Numbered from the stretch's first letter, positions 17,052-26,716 are shown. The stretch: DNA of 64,000 nt from Phocaeicola faecium (GCF_014837055.1 NZ_JACSPQ010000006.1:186001-250000), one strand, 5' to 3'. Made by a program: numbers and translations. Notes: a model not told the origin generated them from the letters alone.

Positions 17052-17922
17052 TTTGAAAGAAAATTTCCGCCGGGGCGATATTGTCACCCAGTTACTTTAT
17101 ATCAATGTGGCGGTTTTTCTTGTAATGGCAATCGTCAATGTAGGGTTGCTTCTCTTTAATGCCGGTGCGCGAGAGTGGGAAAGCTATTTCGCACTCACGG
17201 CTTCGCCCGAACGTTTTATCCTCCAGCCGTGGTCGCTTTTCACTTACATGTTCATGCACGGCGGCATCCTGCATATTCTTTTCAATATGCTGTGGCTGTA
17301 TTGGTTCGGACGTTTGTTCTTGAACTTTTTTTCGGCAAAACACCTGCGCGGACTTTACGTTCTGGGCGGAATTTGCGGCGGCTTGCTCTATATTCTGGCA
17401 TATAATGTGTTCCCTTACTTTGCCCCGTTTGTTGAGCGTTCGATGTTGGTGGGAGCTTCCGCCTCTATCTTGGCGATAGTGATTGCCACTGCCGTACGTG
17501 AGCCTAACTATCCGGTGCAATTTATGTTTATAGGAACGGTAAAACTGAAGTATGTGGCATTATTCATGGTGGTACTCGATTTGCTGTTCATGCCTTCCGG
17601 AAATGCAGGCGGACACATCGCTCATTTGGGGGGAGCATTGGCAGGATGGTGGTTTGCAGCAAGCCTGTCAAGCGGACATGATGTAACGAAATGGATAAAC
17701 CGGGTGTTGGACTTCTTGTCGGGCAACGTGAAATTCTCATCCCGCAAGCCCAAGATGAAAGTACATTATGGCGACAAGCAAAAAGATTATGATTTTAATG
17801 CCCGTAAAAAAGAGCGGGCAGAAGAAGTCGACCGTATTTTGGATAAACTGCGTAAGTCGGGATATGGAAGTTTGACCGAGGAAGAAAAAAAACGACTCTT
17901 CGATGCCAGTAAAAAGCAGTAG
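17026..17922 (+). CDS. Second rhomboid family protein (GASA instead of GxSG)
   Basis: 298 residues with several membrane helices and a charged cytoplasmic tail of about 75 residues rich in Lys, Arg and Glu. HGGILHILFNMLWLYWFG marks the rhomboid fold. The serine motif is VGASAS, so the catalytic serine (Ser145) is kept but the usual glycine after it is alanine; His200 in GGHIAHLGG is kept. It may be active with altered specificity. It overlaps the first rhomboid by 26 bases, and the next gene starts 3 bases after its stop. Confidence 0.9.
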   Translation: MAVGRFITDLKENFRRGDIVTQLLYINVAVFLVMAIVNVGLLLFNAGAREWESYFALTASPERFILQPWSLFTYMFMHGGILHILFNMLWLYWFGRLFLNFFSAKHLRGLYVLGGICGGLLYILAYNVFPYFAPFVERSMLVGASASILAIVIATAVREPNYPVQFMFIGTVKLKYVALFMVVLDLLFMPSGNAGGHIAHLGGALAGWWFAASLSSGHDVTKWINRVLDFLSGNVKFSSRKPKMKVHYGDKQKDYDFNARKKERAEEVDRILDKLRKSGYGSLTEEEKKRLFDASKKQ

Positions 17923-17925
17923 GCA

Positions 17926-18996
17926 ATGAATGTGATAGGCTGCACGTTACGTTTTTTATTGTTTCTTGTCAATGCGGGGGTAGGAGTAGGTTTTCTGATA
18001 TGCGCTTACAGCCCTTACCTTTCTCCCGTATCGCATCCGCTGTGGGCATGTACGGGGTTATTGTTTCCTGTTTTCCTGTCCTTGAATTTCCTTTTCTTCC
18101 TTGTTTGGCTGTTATGGAAGCGTAACTACGTATGGCTGCCGCTGCTTGTTTTTGTGGCAGGCTGGGGAGCCGTCAGAAACTACATACCTGTAAACATTGC
18201 CCGTGAGCCCGAAACGGAGACTCCGATAAAACTTCTCACCTATAATACATGGGGCATGAAAACCGAAACAGATGAAAACGGGAGCAAAACAAATCCCGTA
18301 CTGAATTATCTGAAAGGCTGTGGAGCCGACATCGTGTGCCTTCAAGAATATCCTGTAAACGATAAAAAGATACATAAAGAATTGGTTTCGGTATATCCGT
18401 ATATCAAGTCTTATTCCATTGCGAAAGGATTAGGCGTGGCATGTCTGTCTAAATATCCTATCCTTGAATCGGAGTTGATTCGCTTCCCGAGTGCTTATAA
18501 TTGCAGTGCTTTATTCAGGCTGAAGATGCAAGACGACACGCTTGCCGTGGTGTGCAATCATTTGGAATCGAACAAATTGTCGTCGGAAGATAGGAAAAAG
18601 TACAAAGAACTGCTGAAATCGCCGAGCGAGCAACAATTAACCACCAGCGGGCGTTATTTGTTGCGAAAATACGCCGAAGCCGTAGCTGTCCGTGCGGTGC
18701 AGGCCGATTCGGTAGCTCAGGTTATAAAAAACAACCGCAGCCATTACATGGTGGTTTGCGGTGATTTTAATGATTCTCCTATATCCTATGCCCATCGGGT
18801 GATAAGCAAAGGACTGAAAGATGCCTATGTAGAAGCAGGTTGCGGTCCGGGTTTCTCATACAACCGGAATTATTTTTATTTCCGTATCGACCACATCTTG
18901 ACGAGCGACGCTTTTCGGGTGTTAGATTGCAGGGTAGACCGCTCCATTCGTGCGTCCGACCATTATCCCGTATGGTGTATGTTGGAAAAGCGTTGA
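17926..18996 (+). CDS. Membrane-anchored endonuclease/exonuclease/phosphatase (EEP) family protein
   Basis: 356 residues. The first 90 residues hold three hydrophobic segments; the rest is an EEP (DNase I-like) domain that would face the periplasm. EEP motifs seen are LLTYNTWGMK (metal Asn), CLQEYPVN (metal Glu), CNHLESNKLSSEDR, VVCGDFNDSP (catalytic Asp/Asn) and ASDHYPVWCML (C-terminal Asp-His). Members of this superfamily cut nucleic acids, phosphoinositides or sphingomyelin, so the substrate is open. It is the last gene of the rhomboid operon. Confidence 0.88.
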   Translation: MNVIGCTLRFLLFLVNAGVGVGFLICAYSPYLSPVSHPLWACTGLLFPVFLSLNFLFFLVWLLWKRNYVWLPLLVFVAGWGAVRNYIPVNIAREPETETPIKLLTYNTWGMKTETDENGSKTNPVLNYLKGCGADIVCLQEYPVNDKKIHKELVSVYPYIKSYSIAKGLGVACLSKYPILESELIRFPSAYNCSALFRLKMQDDTLAVVCNHLESNKLSSEDRKKYKELLKSPSEQQLTTSGRYLLRKYAEAVAVRAVQADSVAQVIKNNRSHYMVVCGDFNDSPISYAHRVISKGLKDAYVEAGCGPGFSYNRNYFYFRIDHILTSDAFRVLDCRVDRSIRASDHYPVWCMLEKR

Positions 18997-19044
18997 ATAT
19001 GTTGCAGTTATAAGCCATTCTTAGAAACACCGTACCTCCTTTCA

Positions 19045-19137
19045 GGGCCTGAAAAAATTCTATTCGTAGCGTTGCCTTACGCTATGGGTAGAAAGGGTCG
19101 ACGCATCCGCATGAAATACCTTACGCTAACGGTAGCG
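19045..19137. repeat. Degenerate intergenic repeat, copy 2, in the 18997-19369 gap
   Basis: Contains GAAAAAATTCTATTCGTAGC (shared with copy 1), ACGCTATGGGTAGAAAG (19079-19095, identical 17-mer in copy 7 at 49594-49610) and TACGCTAACGGTAGCGTT. The remainder of this 373-base gap is AT-rich and holds the secDF promoter but no gene that I can see. Confidence 0.65.
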
Positions 19138-19306
19138 TTTTACGCCACAAATCGTTGTTGTATTTCTTCCGCGTTTCGGCTATTATGCTACAAAATTTAA
19201 ACAGTTTCTTATAATTATAGACCATTTTATCGGTCCGATAGCATGATTTTTGCCCTCTAAAGTCTAAATATTCAGAAACCTTTCCTTTTGTGAATGAAAA
19301 AAAAAC

Positions 19307-19314
19307 TATATTTG
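19307..19314 (+). promoter_or_regulatory. -7 promoter box of secDF
   Basis: TATATTTG, 55 bases before the secDF ATG; the A-rich leader between them has no Shine-Dalgarno sequence. Confidence 0.7.
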
Positions 19315-19369
19315 CAACCTTGAATAAAAGCATATAATCAGAAAATTAAAAATAATAAATTAAAGTAAC

Positions 19370-22357
19370 ATGCAAAACAAAGGATTTGTAAAGCTTTTTG
19401 CGTTATTACTGACCGTTGCTTGCCTTTTTTACCTTTCGTTTTCTTTCGTTACCCGCTACCACATGAGTAAGGCGGAGAAAGACCCGCAAGGTGTTGAGCA
19501 TTATCTTGATTCGATACAAGGCAAGAAAATATGGCTCGGTGCATATTCGCTGAAGCAGTGTCGTGAGATGGAAATTGGGTTGGGACTTGACTTGAAGGGT
19601 GGTATGAATGTCATCTTGGAAGTTTCAGTACCTGATGTAGTGAAAGCGCTGGCAGACAACAAGCCGGATGAGGCGTTTAACAAAGCAGTGTCTGAAGCTG
19701 CAAAACAGCAAGTAACAAGTCAAGAAGATTTCATTACTCTTTTCGTAAGAGAGTATAAGAAATTAGTCCCGAATGGAAAATTGGCTGAACTTTTTGCCAC
19801 TCAGCAGTTGAAAGACAAAGTAAATACGCGCAGTACCGATGCCGAAGTGGAAAGAGTATTGCGTGAAGAAGTTAAAGCTGCCGTAGCCAATTCTTATAAT
19901 GTGTTGCGTACACGTATCGACCGTTTCGGTGTGGTACAGCCCAATATCCAGACTTTGGAAGGAAGCATGGGACGTATCATGGTGGAATTGCCGGGTATCA
20001 AAGAGCCTGAACGTGTGAGAAAATTGTTGCAAGGTTCTGCAAACTTGGAATTTTGGGAAACATACGAGGCTAAAGACGTTCTGCCGATATTGATGTCAAT
20101 CGACGGGAAAGTGCGTACGCTGCTGGCAGATGCTGATACAACGGCTGTGAAAGAAGAAGTGGCAGAAGCATCGGCTGTTTCTGCGAAAGACAGTCTGACC
20201 GCAGCCCTGAAAGGCGAAACTGCCGAAGCCGGACAAAATACGGCAAGCGACGCTAAAAACTATCCTTTTACTTCAATCTTTGCATTGAACCAAAGCGGTA
20301 TGGGTTCTACGGTAGGATATGCTGATTATCGTGATACGGCTGCCGTAAACCGTATTCTTGCCATGCCCGAAGTTAAGAAAATGTTGCCGCGCGATTTGAA
20401 ATTGATGTGGGGCGTTAAGGCTTCGAGCTTGGACAAGACAGGACACATGTTCGAACTGTATGCCATTAAGTCTACTGCCCGCAACGGACGCGCTCCGCTG
20501 GAAGGCGACGTAGTAACCGATGCGCAAAGCTCGTACGACCAGTTCAACAAGCCTTGTGTGACCATGCAAATGAACACCGAAGGCGCTCGCCGCTGGGCTA
20601 CATTGACGAAGAACAACATCGGTCATCAGATTGCTATCGCATTGGATGGCTATATTTATACGGCTCCGAACGTAAATTCTGAAATTACGGGCGGTAACTC
20701 TGAAATCTCTGGAAACTTTACCGTAGAAGAAACCAAAGACTTGGCGAATGTGCTTCGTTCAGGTAAGATGCCGGCTCCTGCGCGTATTGTTCAAGAAGAC
20801 ATCGTCGGTCCGTCACTGGGACAGCAGTCTATCAATCAGGGTCTTATCTCGTTTATCGTAGCATTGATAGCATTGATGGCTTACCTTTGTGTTATGTACG
20901 GTTTCATTCCGGGTATGGTTGCCAACGGTGCGCTGATTTTCAACTTCTTCTTTACGTTGGGAATCCTGACCTCGTTCCAAGCTGCTTTGACTTTGTCTGG
21001 TATTGCCGGTATGGTGCTTTCTCTGGCTATGGCGGTCGATGCGAACGTGTTGATTTATGAGCGTACGAAAGAAGAACTGAAATCCGGAAAGAATATGAAA
21101 GAGGCGATTGCCGCCGGTTATTCGGGTGCGTTCTCTGCCATCTTCGACTCTAACTTGACTTCTATTATCACAGGTGTCATCCTGTTTTACTTCGGAACCG
21201 GTCCTATCCGTGGTTTCGCCACGACCTTGATTATCGGTATCCTCTGCTCATTCTTTACAGCTGTATTCATGACCCGTTTGGTTTATGAACATTACATGAA
21301 GAAAGAAAAATGGCAGCATCTTACATTCTCTACGAGTGTTTCTAAGAACCTGTTCCAGAATGTACACTATAACTTTATGGGAACCATCAAACGCTCGTTT
21401 ACCATCTGGGGTGTTCTGTTGCTGGTTTGTGTGATTTCATTCTTTACCCGTGGCTTGTCACAAAGTATTGACTTTACGGGTGGACGTAACTTCGTGGTAC
21501 AGTTTGATAAGGTAGTTCAGCCCGAAACCGTTCGCGACCTGCTTGATGCAAAGGTAGGTGATGCAAACGTGCAGGCTATTGCTTTGGGTACAGACGGAAA
21601 GAGAATCCGTGTGATGACTAACTACCGTATCGAAGAAGAAGACCCGAAGGTAGATACCGAAATCGAAGCGTTGCTTTATTCCGTACTGAAAGAGGGCAAT
21701 TTGGTTCCTGAAGGTATTACGCTTGAGCAGTTCATTGACCGCGATAACCAGAACGGATGTTCGATTATCAGTTCACAGAAAGTAGGTCCGAGTGTTGCCG
21801 ATGATATGAAAGCATCTGCTGTTTGGGCTGTTGTGTTTGCATTGATTGCCATCGGCTTATACATCCTGATCCGGTTTAATAACATCGCTTACAGTATCGG
21901 TGCAACGGTGGCATTGGCGGTCGACGCAGTGCTGGTGATTGGTGCTTATTCACTGTTCTATGGCATCATGCCATTCTCTTTGGATGTAGACCAGACATTT
22001 ATCGGTGCCGTATTGACGATTATCGGTTACTCAATCAACGATAAGGTGGTAATCTTCGACCGTGTGCGTGAGTTTAACCATCTGTATCCTACCCGTGAAC
22101 ACACGAAACTGTTTAACGATGCACTGAATACCACATTGGCTCGTACGTTGAATACAGGTCAGAGTACGTTGATCGTATTGCTTATTATTATCCTATTGGG
22201 TGGCGACAGCATCCGCAGCTTCTCATTCGCGATGATTCTTGGTGTAGTAATCGGTACGTTCTCTTCTTTGTTTGTGGCTGCTCCGGTAGCTTACCTCATG
22301 TTGGGAAACAAACTTCCGAAAGCTGCTTCCGAAGAAACAGAAGTTCAGAAAGCATGA
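19370..22357 (+). CDS. secDF: Fused protein translocase subunit SecDF
   Basis: 995 residues; SecD and SecF are one chain, as usual in Bacteroidetes. SecDF uses the proton gradient to help pull exported proteins across the inner membrane. The N-terminal membrane helix (residues 8-28) is followed by the periplasmic P1 region, with GLDLKGGMNVILEV as the SecD signature. The first set of membrane helices holds GIAGMVLSLAMAVDANVLIYER, and SecF begins near residue 680 with SIDFTGGRNFVVQF and ends with the second helix set (IIGYSINDKVVIFDRVREF). An insert of low complexity near residues 255-295 (rich in Ala, Glu, Lys) lies in the SecD periplasmic part. A terminator follows the gene. Confidence 0.97.
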   Translation: MQNKGFVKLFALLLTVACLFYLSFSFVTRYHMSKAEKDPQGVEHYLDSIQGKKIWLGAYSLKQCREMEIGLGLDLKGGMNVILEVSVPDVVKALADNKPDEAFNKAVSEAAKQQVTSQEDFITLFVREYKKLVPNGKLAELFATQQLKDKVNTRSTDAEVERVLREEVKAAVANSYNVLRTRIDRFGVVQPNIQTLEGSMGRIMVELPGIKEPERVRKLLQGSANLEFWETYEAKDVLPILMSIDGKVRTLLADADTTAVKEEVAEASAVSAKDSLTAALKGETAEAGQNTASDAKNYPFTSIFALNQSGMGSTVGYADYRDTAAVNRILAMPEVKKMLPRDLKLMWGVKASSLDKTGHMFELYAIKSTARNGRAPLEGDVVTDAQSSYDQFNKPCVTMQMNTEGARRWATLTKNNIGHQIAIALDGYIYTAPNVNSEITGGNSEISGNFTVEETKDLANVLRSGKMPAPARIVQEDIVGPSLGQQSINQGLISFIVALIALMAYLCVMYGFIPGMVANGALIFNFFFTLGILTSFQAALTLSGIAGMVLSLAMAVDANVLIYERTKEELKSGKNMKEAIAAGYSGAFSAIFDSNLTSIITGVILFYFGTGPIRGFATTLIIGILCSFFTAVFMTRLVYEHYMKKEKWQHLTFSTSVSKNLFQNVHYNFMGTIKRSFTIWGVLLLVCVISFFTRGLSQSIDFTGGRNFVVQFDKVVQPETVRDLLDAKVGDANVQAIALGTDGKRIRVMTNYRIEEEDPKVDTEIEALLYSVLKEGNLVPEGITLEQFIDRDNQNGCSIISSQKVGPSVADDMKASAVWAVVFALIAIGLYILIRFNNIAYSIGATVALAVDAVLVIGAYSLFYGIMPFSLDVDQTFIGAVLTIIGYSINDKVVIFDRVREFNHLYPTREHTKLFNDALNTTLARTLNTGQSTLIVLLIIILLGGDSIRSFSFAMILGVVIGTFSSLFVAAPVAYLMLGNKLPKAASEETEVQKA

Positions 22358-22405
22358 TAAACGCGGGGTTGTTTTAATCAATCCCCAAGTTTGTATATAT
22401 TATTT

Positions 22406-22452
22406 GTCTCAAGGCAGGAGAGGACCTTTCTTTCCTGCCTTGAGACTTTTTT
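22406..22452 (+). terminator. Rho-independent terminator after secDF
   Basis: GTCTCAAGGCAGGA pairs perfectly with TCCTGCCTTGAGAC (14 bp) and is followed by six T residues. Confidence 0.9.
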
Positions 22453-22552
22453 GTACTTGATATCGGTTACTTTCTGTTGCTTTTATAGAGGGTGTGCAAC
22501 AATCGTGCTGTTTTCTGAAGATATTCGAATCTTTTTTCTTTATGGGGTTTTG

Positions 22553-22560
22553 TACATTTG
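22553..22560 (+). promoter_or_regulatory. -7 promoter box of GH115 gene
   Basis: TACATTTG, 43 bases before the ATG at 22604. The promoter is intact although the gene is frameshifted. Confidence 0.7.
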
Positions 22561-22603
22561 TAATGTAGGCATAAGTAAAAACGTAACTTAATTCTATATT
22601 ATC

Positions 22604-25509
22604 ATGAAAAAACTGTTTGTTGTATTGTTCCTTCTCTGTGGCATATCCGTGTGCGCTCAAATACGAGTGAACGACCGGGAACAAGATTCGTCCGATTTCC
22701 CTTTATGTGTGGGAGGAAAGGCGTGTGATATTTATATTGATTCGTCCGATTTCGAAGTCGTAAAAAAGTGTCTTCGCTCTTTGCCGAAGATGTGGAGCAA
22801 GTGACTGGACACCGGAATAGGGTTGACTCAAAAAGAACTCCTGAAGGCAAAGCGGTCATGGTCATTGGTACGCTGGGGCATAATCGTTTTATTGATGAAT
22901 TGGTGGAGCAGGGCAAGCTGGACATCGCAACGATTCGGAATGGTTGGGAACAATACTTGATTCAGACTGTAGATAATCCGGCAAAAGATGTGTCTCGTGC
23001 CTTAGTGATTGCCGGGTGCGACCGTCGCGGAACAGCCTATGGGACGTTCGCCTTGTCCGAGGCGATTGGAGTGTCTCCCTTATATTGGTGGGCAGATGTT
23101 CCGGTAATGCAGCAAAAGGCTCTATACGTACGAGCCTTACGGTATGTGTCGAAAGCACCGAGTGTAAAATATAGGGGGATATTTATAAACGATGAAGGTT
23201 GGGGAATTACCCCGTGGGCTGCGAAAACATTCGATCGGGAATTGGGAGACATCGGTCCTAAAACGTATGCCAAAATCTGCGAATTGTTGTTACGTATGAA
23301 GGCGAATATGCTGGCTCCGGCAATGCATCCGGGGTCGGGAGCGTTTAACAAATATCCTGAAAATAAAATCGTGGCAGACAGTTACGCGATTGTTATGACC
23401 TCTTCCCATTGCGAGCCTTTGCTCTTTAATAACGTTTCAGAATGGCATAAGGAAACAATGGGCGAATGGAATTACATGACAAACAAAGCGGGAATCAACA
23501 AACAGCTTGACAAGCGGATTGCTGAAAACGGGAAGTATGAGAACTTCTATACATTAGCGATGCGGGGTATTCATGATGCCGGATTGGTTGGAGTTCCTAA
23601 AGATAAGGAAGTCAGCGTAGTAGAAGAAGTTATAAAAGACCAGCGGGAGATATTGTCGAAACATATTCCCGAAAATATTGATTCGATTCCGCAACTGTTC
23701 GTTCCTTATAAAGAAGTGATGGATATCTACGAACGAGGGTTGAAAGTGCCTGAATACGTAACACTGGTTTGGCCTGATGATAATTGGGGATACATGAAGC
23801 GGTTGAGCAACAAAGAGGAGCAGAAGCGTAAAGGAGAAGCAGGGGTATATTATCATATTTCGTATTGTGGAGAACCTCATGATTATTTGTGGCTGAACAC
23901 TACGCCTCCTACTTTGATTTATGAAGAAATGCGCAAAGCGTATGATACGGGAGCTAAGCGTTACTGGTTGTTGAATGTGGGCGATATTAAACCGGGTGAA
24001 CTGGGTATGAAGTTCTTCATGGATATGGCTTGGGATGTAAATCGGTTTAATATGGATACGGCTTATGAGTTTAATACAGACTATCTGACCTCTATCTTCG
24101 GCGAACAATATCGGAACGATTTAAAAGATATAATTGACACTTATTATTTATTGGGATTCCAGCATAAGCCCGAAGCAATGGGATGGGGATATGTGTGGAA
24201 TAATTATCGCGACCGAGAGCGAGTGGTTGATACGGATTTTTCGTTCGTCAATTACAACGAGGCAGAGAGCCGTATGAAAGAGTATGACCGGATTGCTGCC
24301 AAAGCTCAAAAGATGTTACACGCACTGCCCGAAGCTTATCAGGCTGCTTTTTATGAACTGGTTTATTATCCGGTGAAAGGGGCCGATTTGATGAATAAGA
24401 AAATGCTTACGGCACAAAAAAGCCGTTGGTACGCCCGGCAGCGGCGTGCAGCTACAAATGAGTGTGCCGAGCAAGCCAAAATCTATCACGATAGCCTGAC
24501 GTATTATACTGACCGGTATAACTCTTTGCTGGATGGTAAATGGAATCACATGATGGCAGTTTCGCCCGGATGGATGGGAGAGTATCAAAAAATGCCGCCC
24601 GTAGATACGTGTGCAGCTGCCCAAGATGCGGATATGCAAGTATTCATTCCGGGACAAGACTGTACGGTAGGAGTATCGAGTGTCAATGTACTCCCCACGG
24701 TAAACCCATACATAAACAAAGATTTGTTTATCGAGTTATATAACAGGGGGAGCCAGTCTTTTGTATGGAAGGCAACGCCGAAAGCCTCATGGATAAAGTT
24801 GAACAAACATTCCGGACAAACAGCCTTGCAGGAGCGTATCGGTGTGTCTGTCGATTGGCAGAACGTCCCGAAAGGAGAGCGTATAACCGGAGAAATTGAA
24901 ATAACCTCAGGAGATAAGATTGAGAAAGTTTATTTGCCGGTCTTTAATCCACAGTCTCCCACACGCGAAGAGTTGAAAGGACTTTATGTGGAAGATAACG
25001 GATGCATATCAATAAATGCCGGAGCCTTCCATCGGAAGAAAGAGCCTAACGAAATCAAGATTCGTACCGTAAAGGGCTTAGGATATGAAAATACTTGCGT
25101 ACAGTTAGGTGAAGCTACACAGGCAGTACAGGAAATGTGGTTTACCGACCGAACTCCGAGAGCCGAATACGATTTTTATACTTTTAACGGAGGCAGGGCT
25201 ACGGTATATGTCTATGCGTTGCCCGTATTCCCGATTGATTCGAAACACGACACACGTTTCGGAATTATGGTAGACGATGGTATGGTACAATGGTTGACAA
25301 CCTCGGCAAAAGAATATTCAAGCCAGTGGAGGCTGAATGTTTTCCGTAATAGTGCTGTAAGTGTGATGACCGTAAATATTGGCCGTCTCGGTAAGCATAC
25401 GTTTAAACTGCTGTGCGCCGACCCCGGCATGATAATTCAGAAGATAGTAATTGATTTTGGTGGTATGAAGCGTTCGTATTTAGGGCCGAACGTAACGCGG
25501 GTAGAGTAA
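22604..25509 (+). pseudogene. GH115 alpha-glucuronidase gene, split by a frameshift at an A6 tract
   Basis: The natural reading is one protein of about 968 residues. It begins in frame at 22604 with a signal peptide (cleavage after CAQ) and DIYIDSSDFEVVKK, then shifts frame at the six-A run 22762-22767. With one more A the two frames join as DFEVVKKVSSLFAEDVEQVT, exactly the start of a GH115 domain. As sequenced, the first frame stops at 22804. The cause may be a real mutation, phase variation, ribosomal or polymerase slippage, or a base-calling error in the homopolymer. GH115 enzymes remove (4-O-methyl-)glucuronic acid from xylan and related glycans. The rest of the gene is intact, which favours a recent or artefactual event. 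Confidence 0.8.
22768..25509 (+). CDS. GH115 alpha-glucuronidase, body of the frameshifted gene
   Basis: Open frame of 913 codons from GTG 22768, which lacks the signal peptide in its own frame. GH115 marks are KYRGIFINDEGWGITPW, LLRMKANMLAPAMHPGSGAF, WPDDNWGYMKRLSNKEEQKR, GAGVYYHISYCGEPHDYLWL and LLNVGDIKPGELGMKFFMD. The C-terminal 350 residues include beta-rich domains typical of the family (about 800-1000 residues in all). The enzyme would act in the periplasm or outside the cell if its leader were joined. It stands alone, with no SusC/SusD beside it, and ends near a hairpin before a convergent gene. Confidence 0.85.
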   Translation: MSSLFAEDVEQVTGHRNRVDSKRTPEGKAVMVIGTLGHNRFIDELVEQGKLDIATIRNGWEQYLIQTVDNPAKDVSRALVIAGCDRRGTAYGTFALSEAIGVSPLYWWADVPVMQQKALYVRALRYVSKAPSVKYRGIFINDEGWGITPWAAKTFDRELGDIGPKTYAKICELLLRMKANMLAPAMHPGSGAFNKYPENKIVADSYAIVMTSSHCEPLLFNNVSEWHKETMGEWNYMTNKAGINKQLDKRIAENGKYENFYTLAMRGIHDAGLVGVPKDKEVSVVEEVIKDQREILSKHIPENIDSIPQLFVPYKEVMDIYERGLKVPEYVTLVWPDDNWGYMKRLSNKEEQKRKGEAGVYYHISYCGEPHDYLWLNTTPPTLIYEEMRKAYDTGAKRYWLLNVGDIKPGELGMKFFMDMAWDVNRFNMDTAYEFNTDYLTSIFGEQYRNDLKDIIDTYYLLGFQHKPEAMGWGYVWNNYRDRERVVDTDFSFVNYNEAESRMKEYDRIAAKAQKMLHALPEAYQAAFYELVYYPVKGADLMNKKMLTAQKSRWYARQRRAATNECAEQAKIYHDSLTYYTDRYNSLLDGKWNHMMAVSPGWMGEYQKMPPVDTCAAAQDADMQVFIPGQDCTVGVSSVNVLPTVNPYINKDLFIELYNRGSQSFVWKATPKASWIKLNKHSGQTALQERIGVSVDWQNVPKGERITGEIEITSGDKIEKVYLPVFNPQSPTREELKGLYVEDNGCISINAGAFHRKKEPNEIKIRTVKGLGYENTCVQLGEATQAVQEMWFTDRTPRAEYDFYTFNGGRATVYVYALPVFPIDSKHDTRFGIMVDDGMVQWLTTSAKEYSSQWRLNVFRNSAVSVMTVNIGRLGKHTFKLLCADPGMIIQKIVIDFGGMKRSYLGPNVTRVE

Positions 25510-25557
25510 TATTGATGGGTATTACAAATCGGTCTGCAATCCTTTTGAGGATATAAT

Positions 25558-25592
25558 TTTGCCGCATGGAATTGATTAATCCATGCGGCAAA
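25558..25592. terminator. Hairpin between convergent GH115 and threonine dehydrogenase genes
   Basis: TTTGCCGCATGGA pairs perfectly with TCCATGCGGCAAA (13 bp) across a 9-base loop. AT-rich sequence flanks both sides; it may act in both directions, although the T tracts are weak. Confidence 0.65.
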
Positions 25593-25614
25593 TTATATAT
25601 ATGGTTAGAAAAAG

Positions 25615-26565
25615 TTATCCGAACCGCTTTTCCAGTTTCTCCAGCATGTCGCGCGTCATGGCATCAAGATCATATTTCGGCAACCATCCCCATTCCTCTC
25701 GTGCACAGGTATCGTCCAGCGAATTCGGCCATGATTCGGCAATGGCTTGGCGCAACGGGTCTACTTGATACTCCATCTCAAAATCAGGACGGTATTCTTT
25801 AATCTTTTTGTAGATCGTGTCAGGCTCAAAGCTCATCGAAGCAATGTTGAACGAATTACGGTGGATGAGTTTATCCGGATTGGCTTCCATGATTTCGATG
25901 GCGGCACGCAGTGCATCGGGCATGTACATCATGTCCATGTAGGTACCCTGAGCTATCGGGCAGATAAACTTTTCTTTTTTTGCGGCAGCGTAATAAATAT
26001 CCACAGCGTAGTCGGTTGTTCCTCCGCCCGGAGGAGTGACGTATGAAATCAATCCCGGAAATCTTACCGAGCGGGTATCTACTCCGAAGCGAGTGAAATA
26101 ATAATCACTCAGCAATTCGCCGGCTACTTTGGTCACGCCATACATGGTTTTGGGGCGTTGAATCGTATCTTGCGGAGTCTTATCTTTGGGAGTTCCTCCG
26201 CCGAACGAACCGATGGAACTGGGGGTAAATACCGCACAATGTTTTTCGCGTGCTACCTCCAGCGTGTTGTATAACCCGCCCAAACCGATTTTCCAAGCTA
26301 ATTGGGGCTTTTTTTCTGCCACAGCAGAAAGAATGGCAGCCAAATTATAGATGGTATCTATATTGAATTGGTCTACGGCATCTGCTATCTGTTGCGGATT
26401 GGTGATGTCAACCAAAGCTGACGGACCTGAATCTTTGAGTTCTCCTTTTGGTTCCGCACCGGTTATGTAACCGGCTACTACATTTCCCTGATAATGTTTT
26501 CTGAGCAACATGGTAAGCTCCGAACCTATCTGGCCGGTAGCTCCTATTATCAAAATGTTTTTCAT
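25615..26565 (-). CDS. NAD-dependent epimerase/dehydratase-type L-threonine 3-dehydrogenase
   Basis: 316 residues, extended short-chain dehydrogenase. The N-terminal GATGQIGSELTMLLR binds NAD. The active site has a Ser-rich PSSIGSFGG segment and YGVTKVAGELLSDYYF (Tyr-x-x-x-Lys). The specific role is inferred from divergent kbl 152 bases away: threonine is oxidised to 2-amino-3-ketobutyrate, which Kbl splits to glycine and acetyl-CoA. This SDR-type enzyme replaces the zinc-dependent Tdh of E. coli and is known in other Bacteroidetes. If not threonine dehydrogenase, it would be a sugar-nucleotide epimerase, but the short length and the neighbour argue against that. Confidence 0.85.
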   Translation of the reverse strand: MKNILIIGATGQIGSELTMLLRKHYQGNVVAGYITGAEPKGELKDSGPSALVDITNPQQIADAVDQFNIDTIYNLAAILSAVAEKKPQLAWKIGLGGLYNTLEVAREKHCAVFTPSSIGSFGGGTPKDKTPQDTIQRPKTMYGVTKVAGELLSDYYFTRFGVDTRSVRFPGLISYVTPPGGGTTDYAVDIYYAAAKKEKFICPIAQGTYMDMMYMPDALRAAIEIMEANPDKLIHRNSFNIASMSFEPDTIYKKIKEYRPDFEMEYQVDPLRQAIAESWPNSLDDTCAREEWGWLPKYDLDAMTRDMLEKLEKRFG

Positions 26566-26594
26566 TTTATGTTTATGGTTAAATTAAGATGCGG

Positions 26595-26602
26595 CAAATG
26601 TA
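26595..26602 (-). promoter_or_regulatory. -7 promoter box of threonine dehydrogenase gene
   Basis: Minus-strand TACATTTG, 29 bases before the ATG at 26565. The divergent kbl gene has only a weaker match (CATCTTTG, 26677-26684). Confidence 0.7.
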
Positions 26603-26716
26603 GCAATTTGGCGTAAAGTATAGCGTGAAAAAGTGTTATTTCTTTTGGCTTTGTTTCTTTTTTCAGAAAAAAATCCCATCTTTGACTTGAAATAAGAACC
26701 TTAATTCACTACTATT

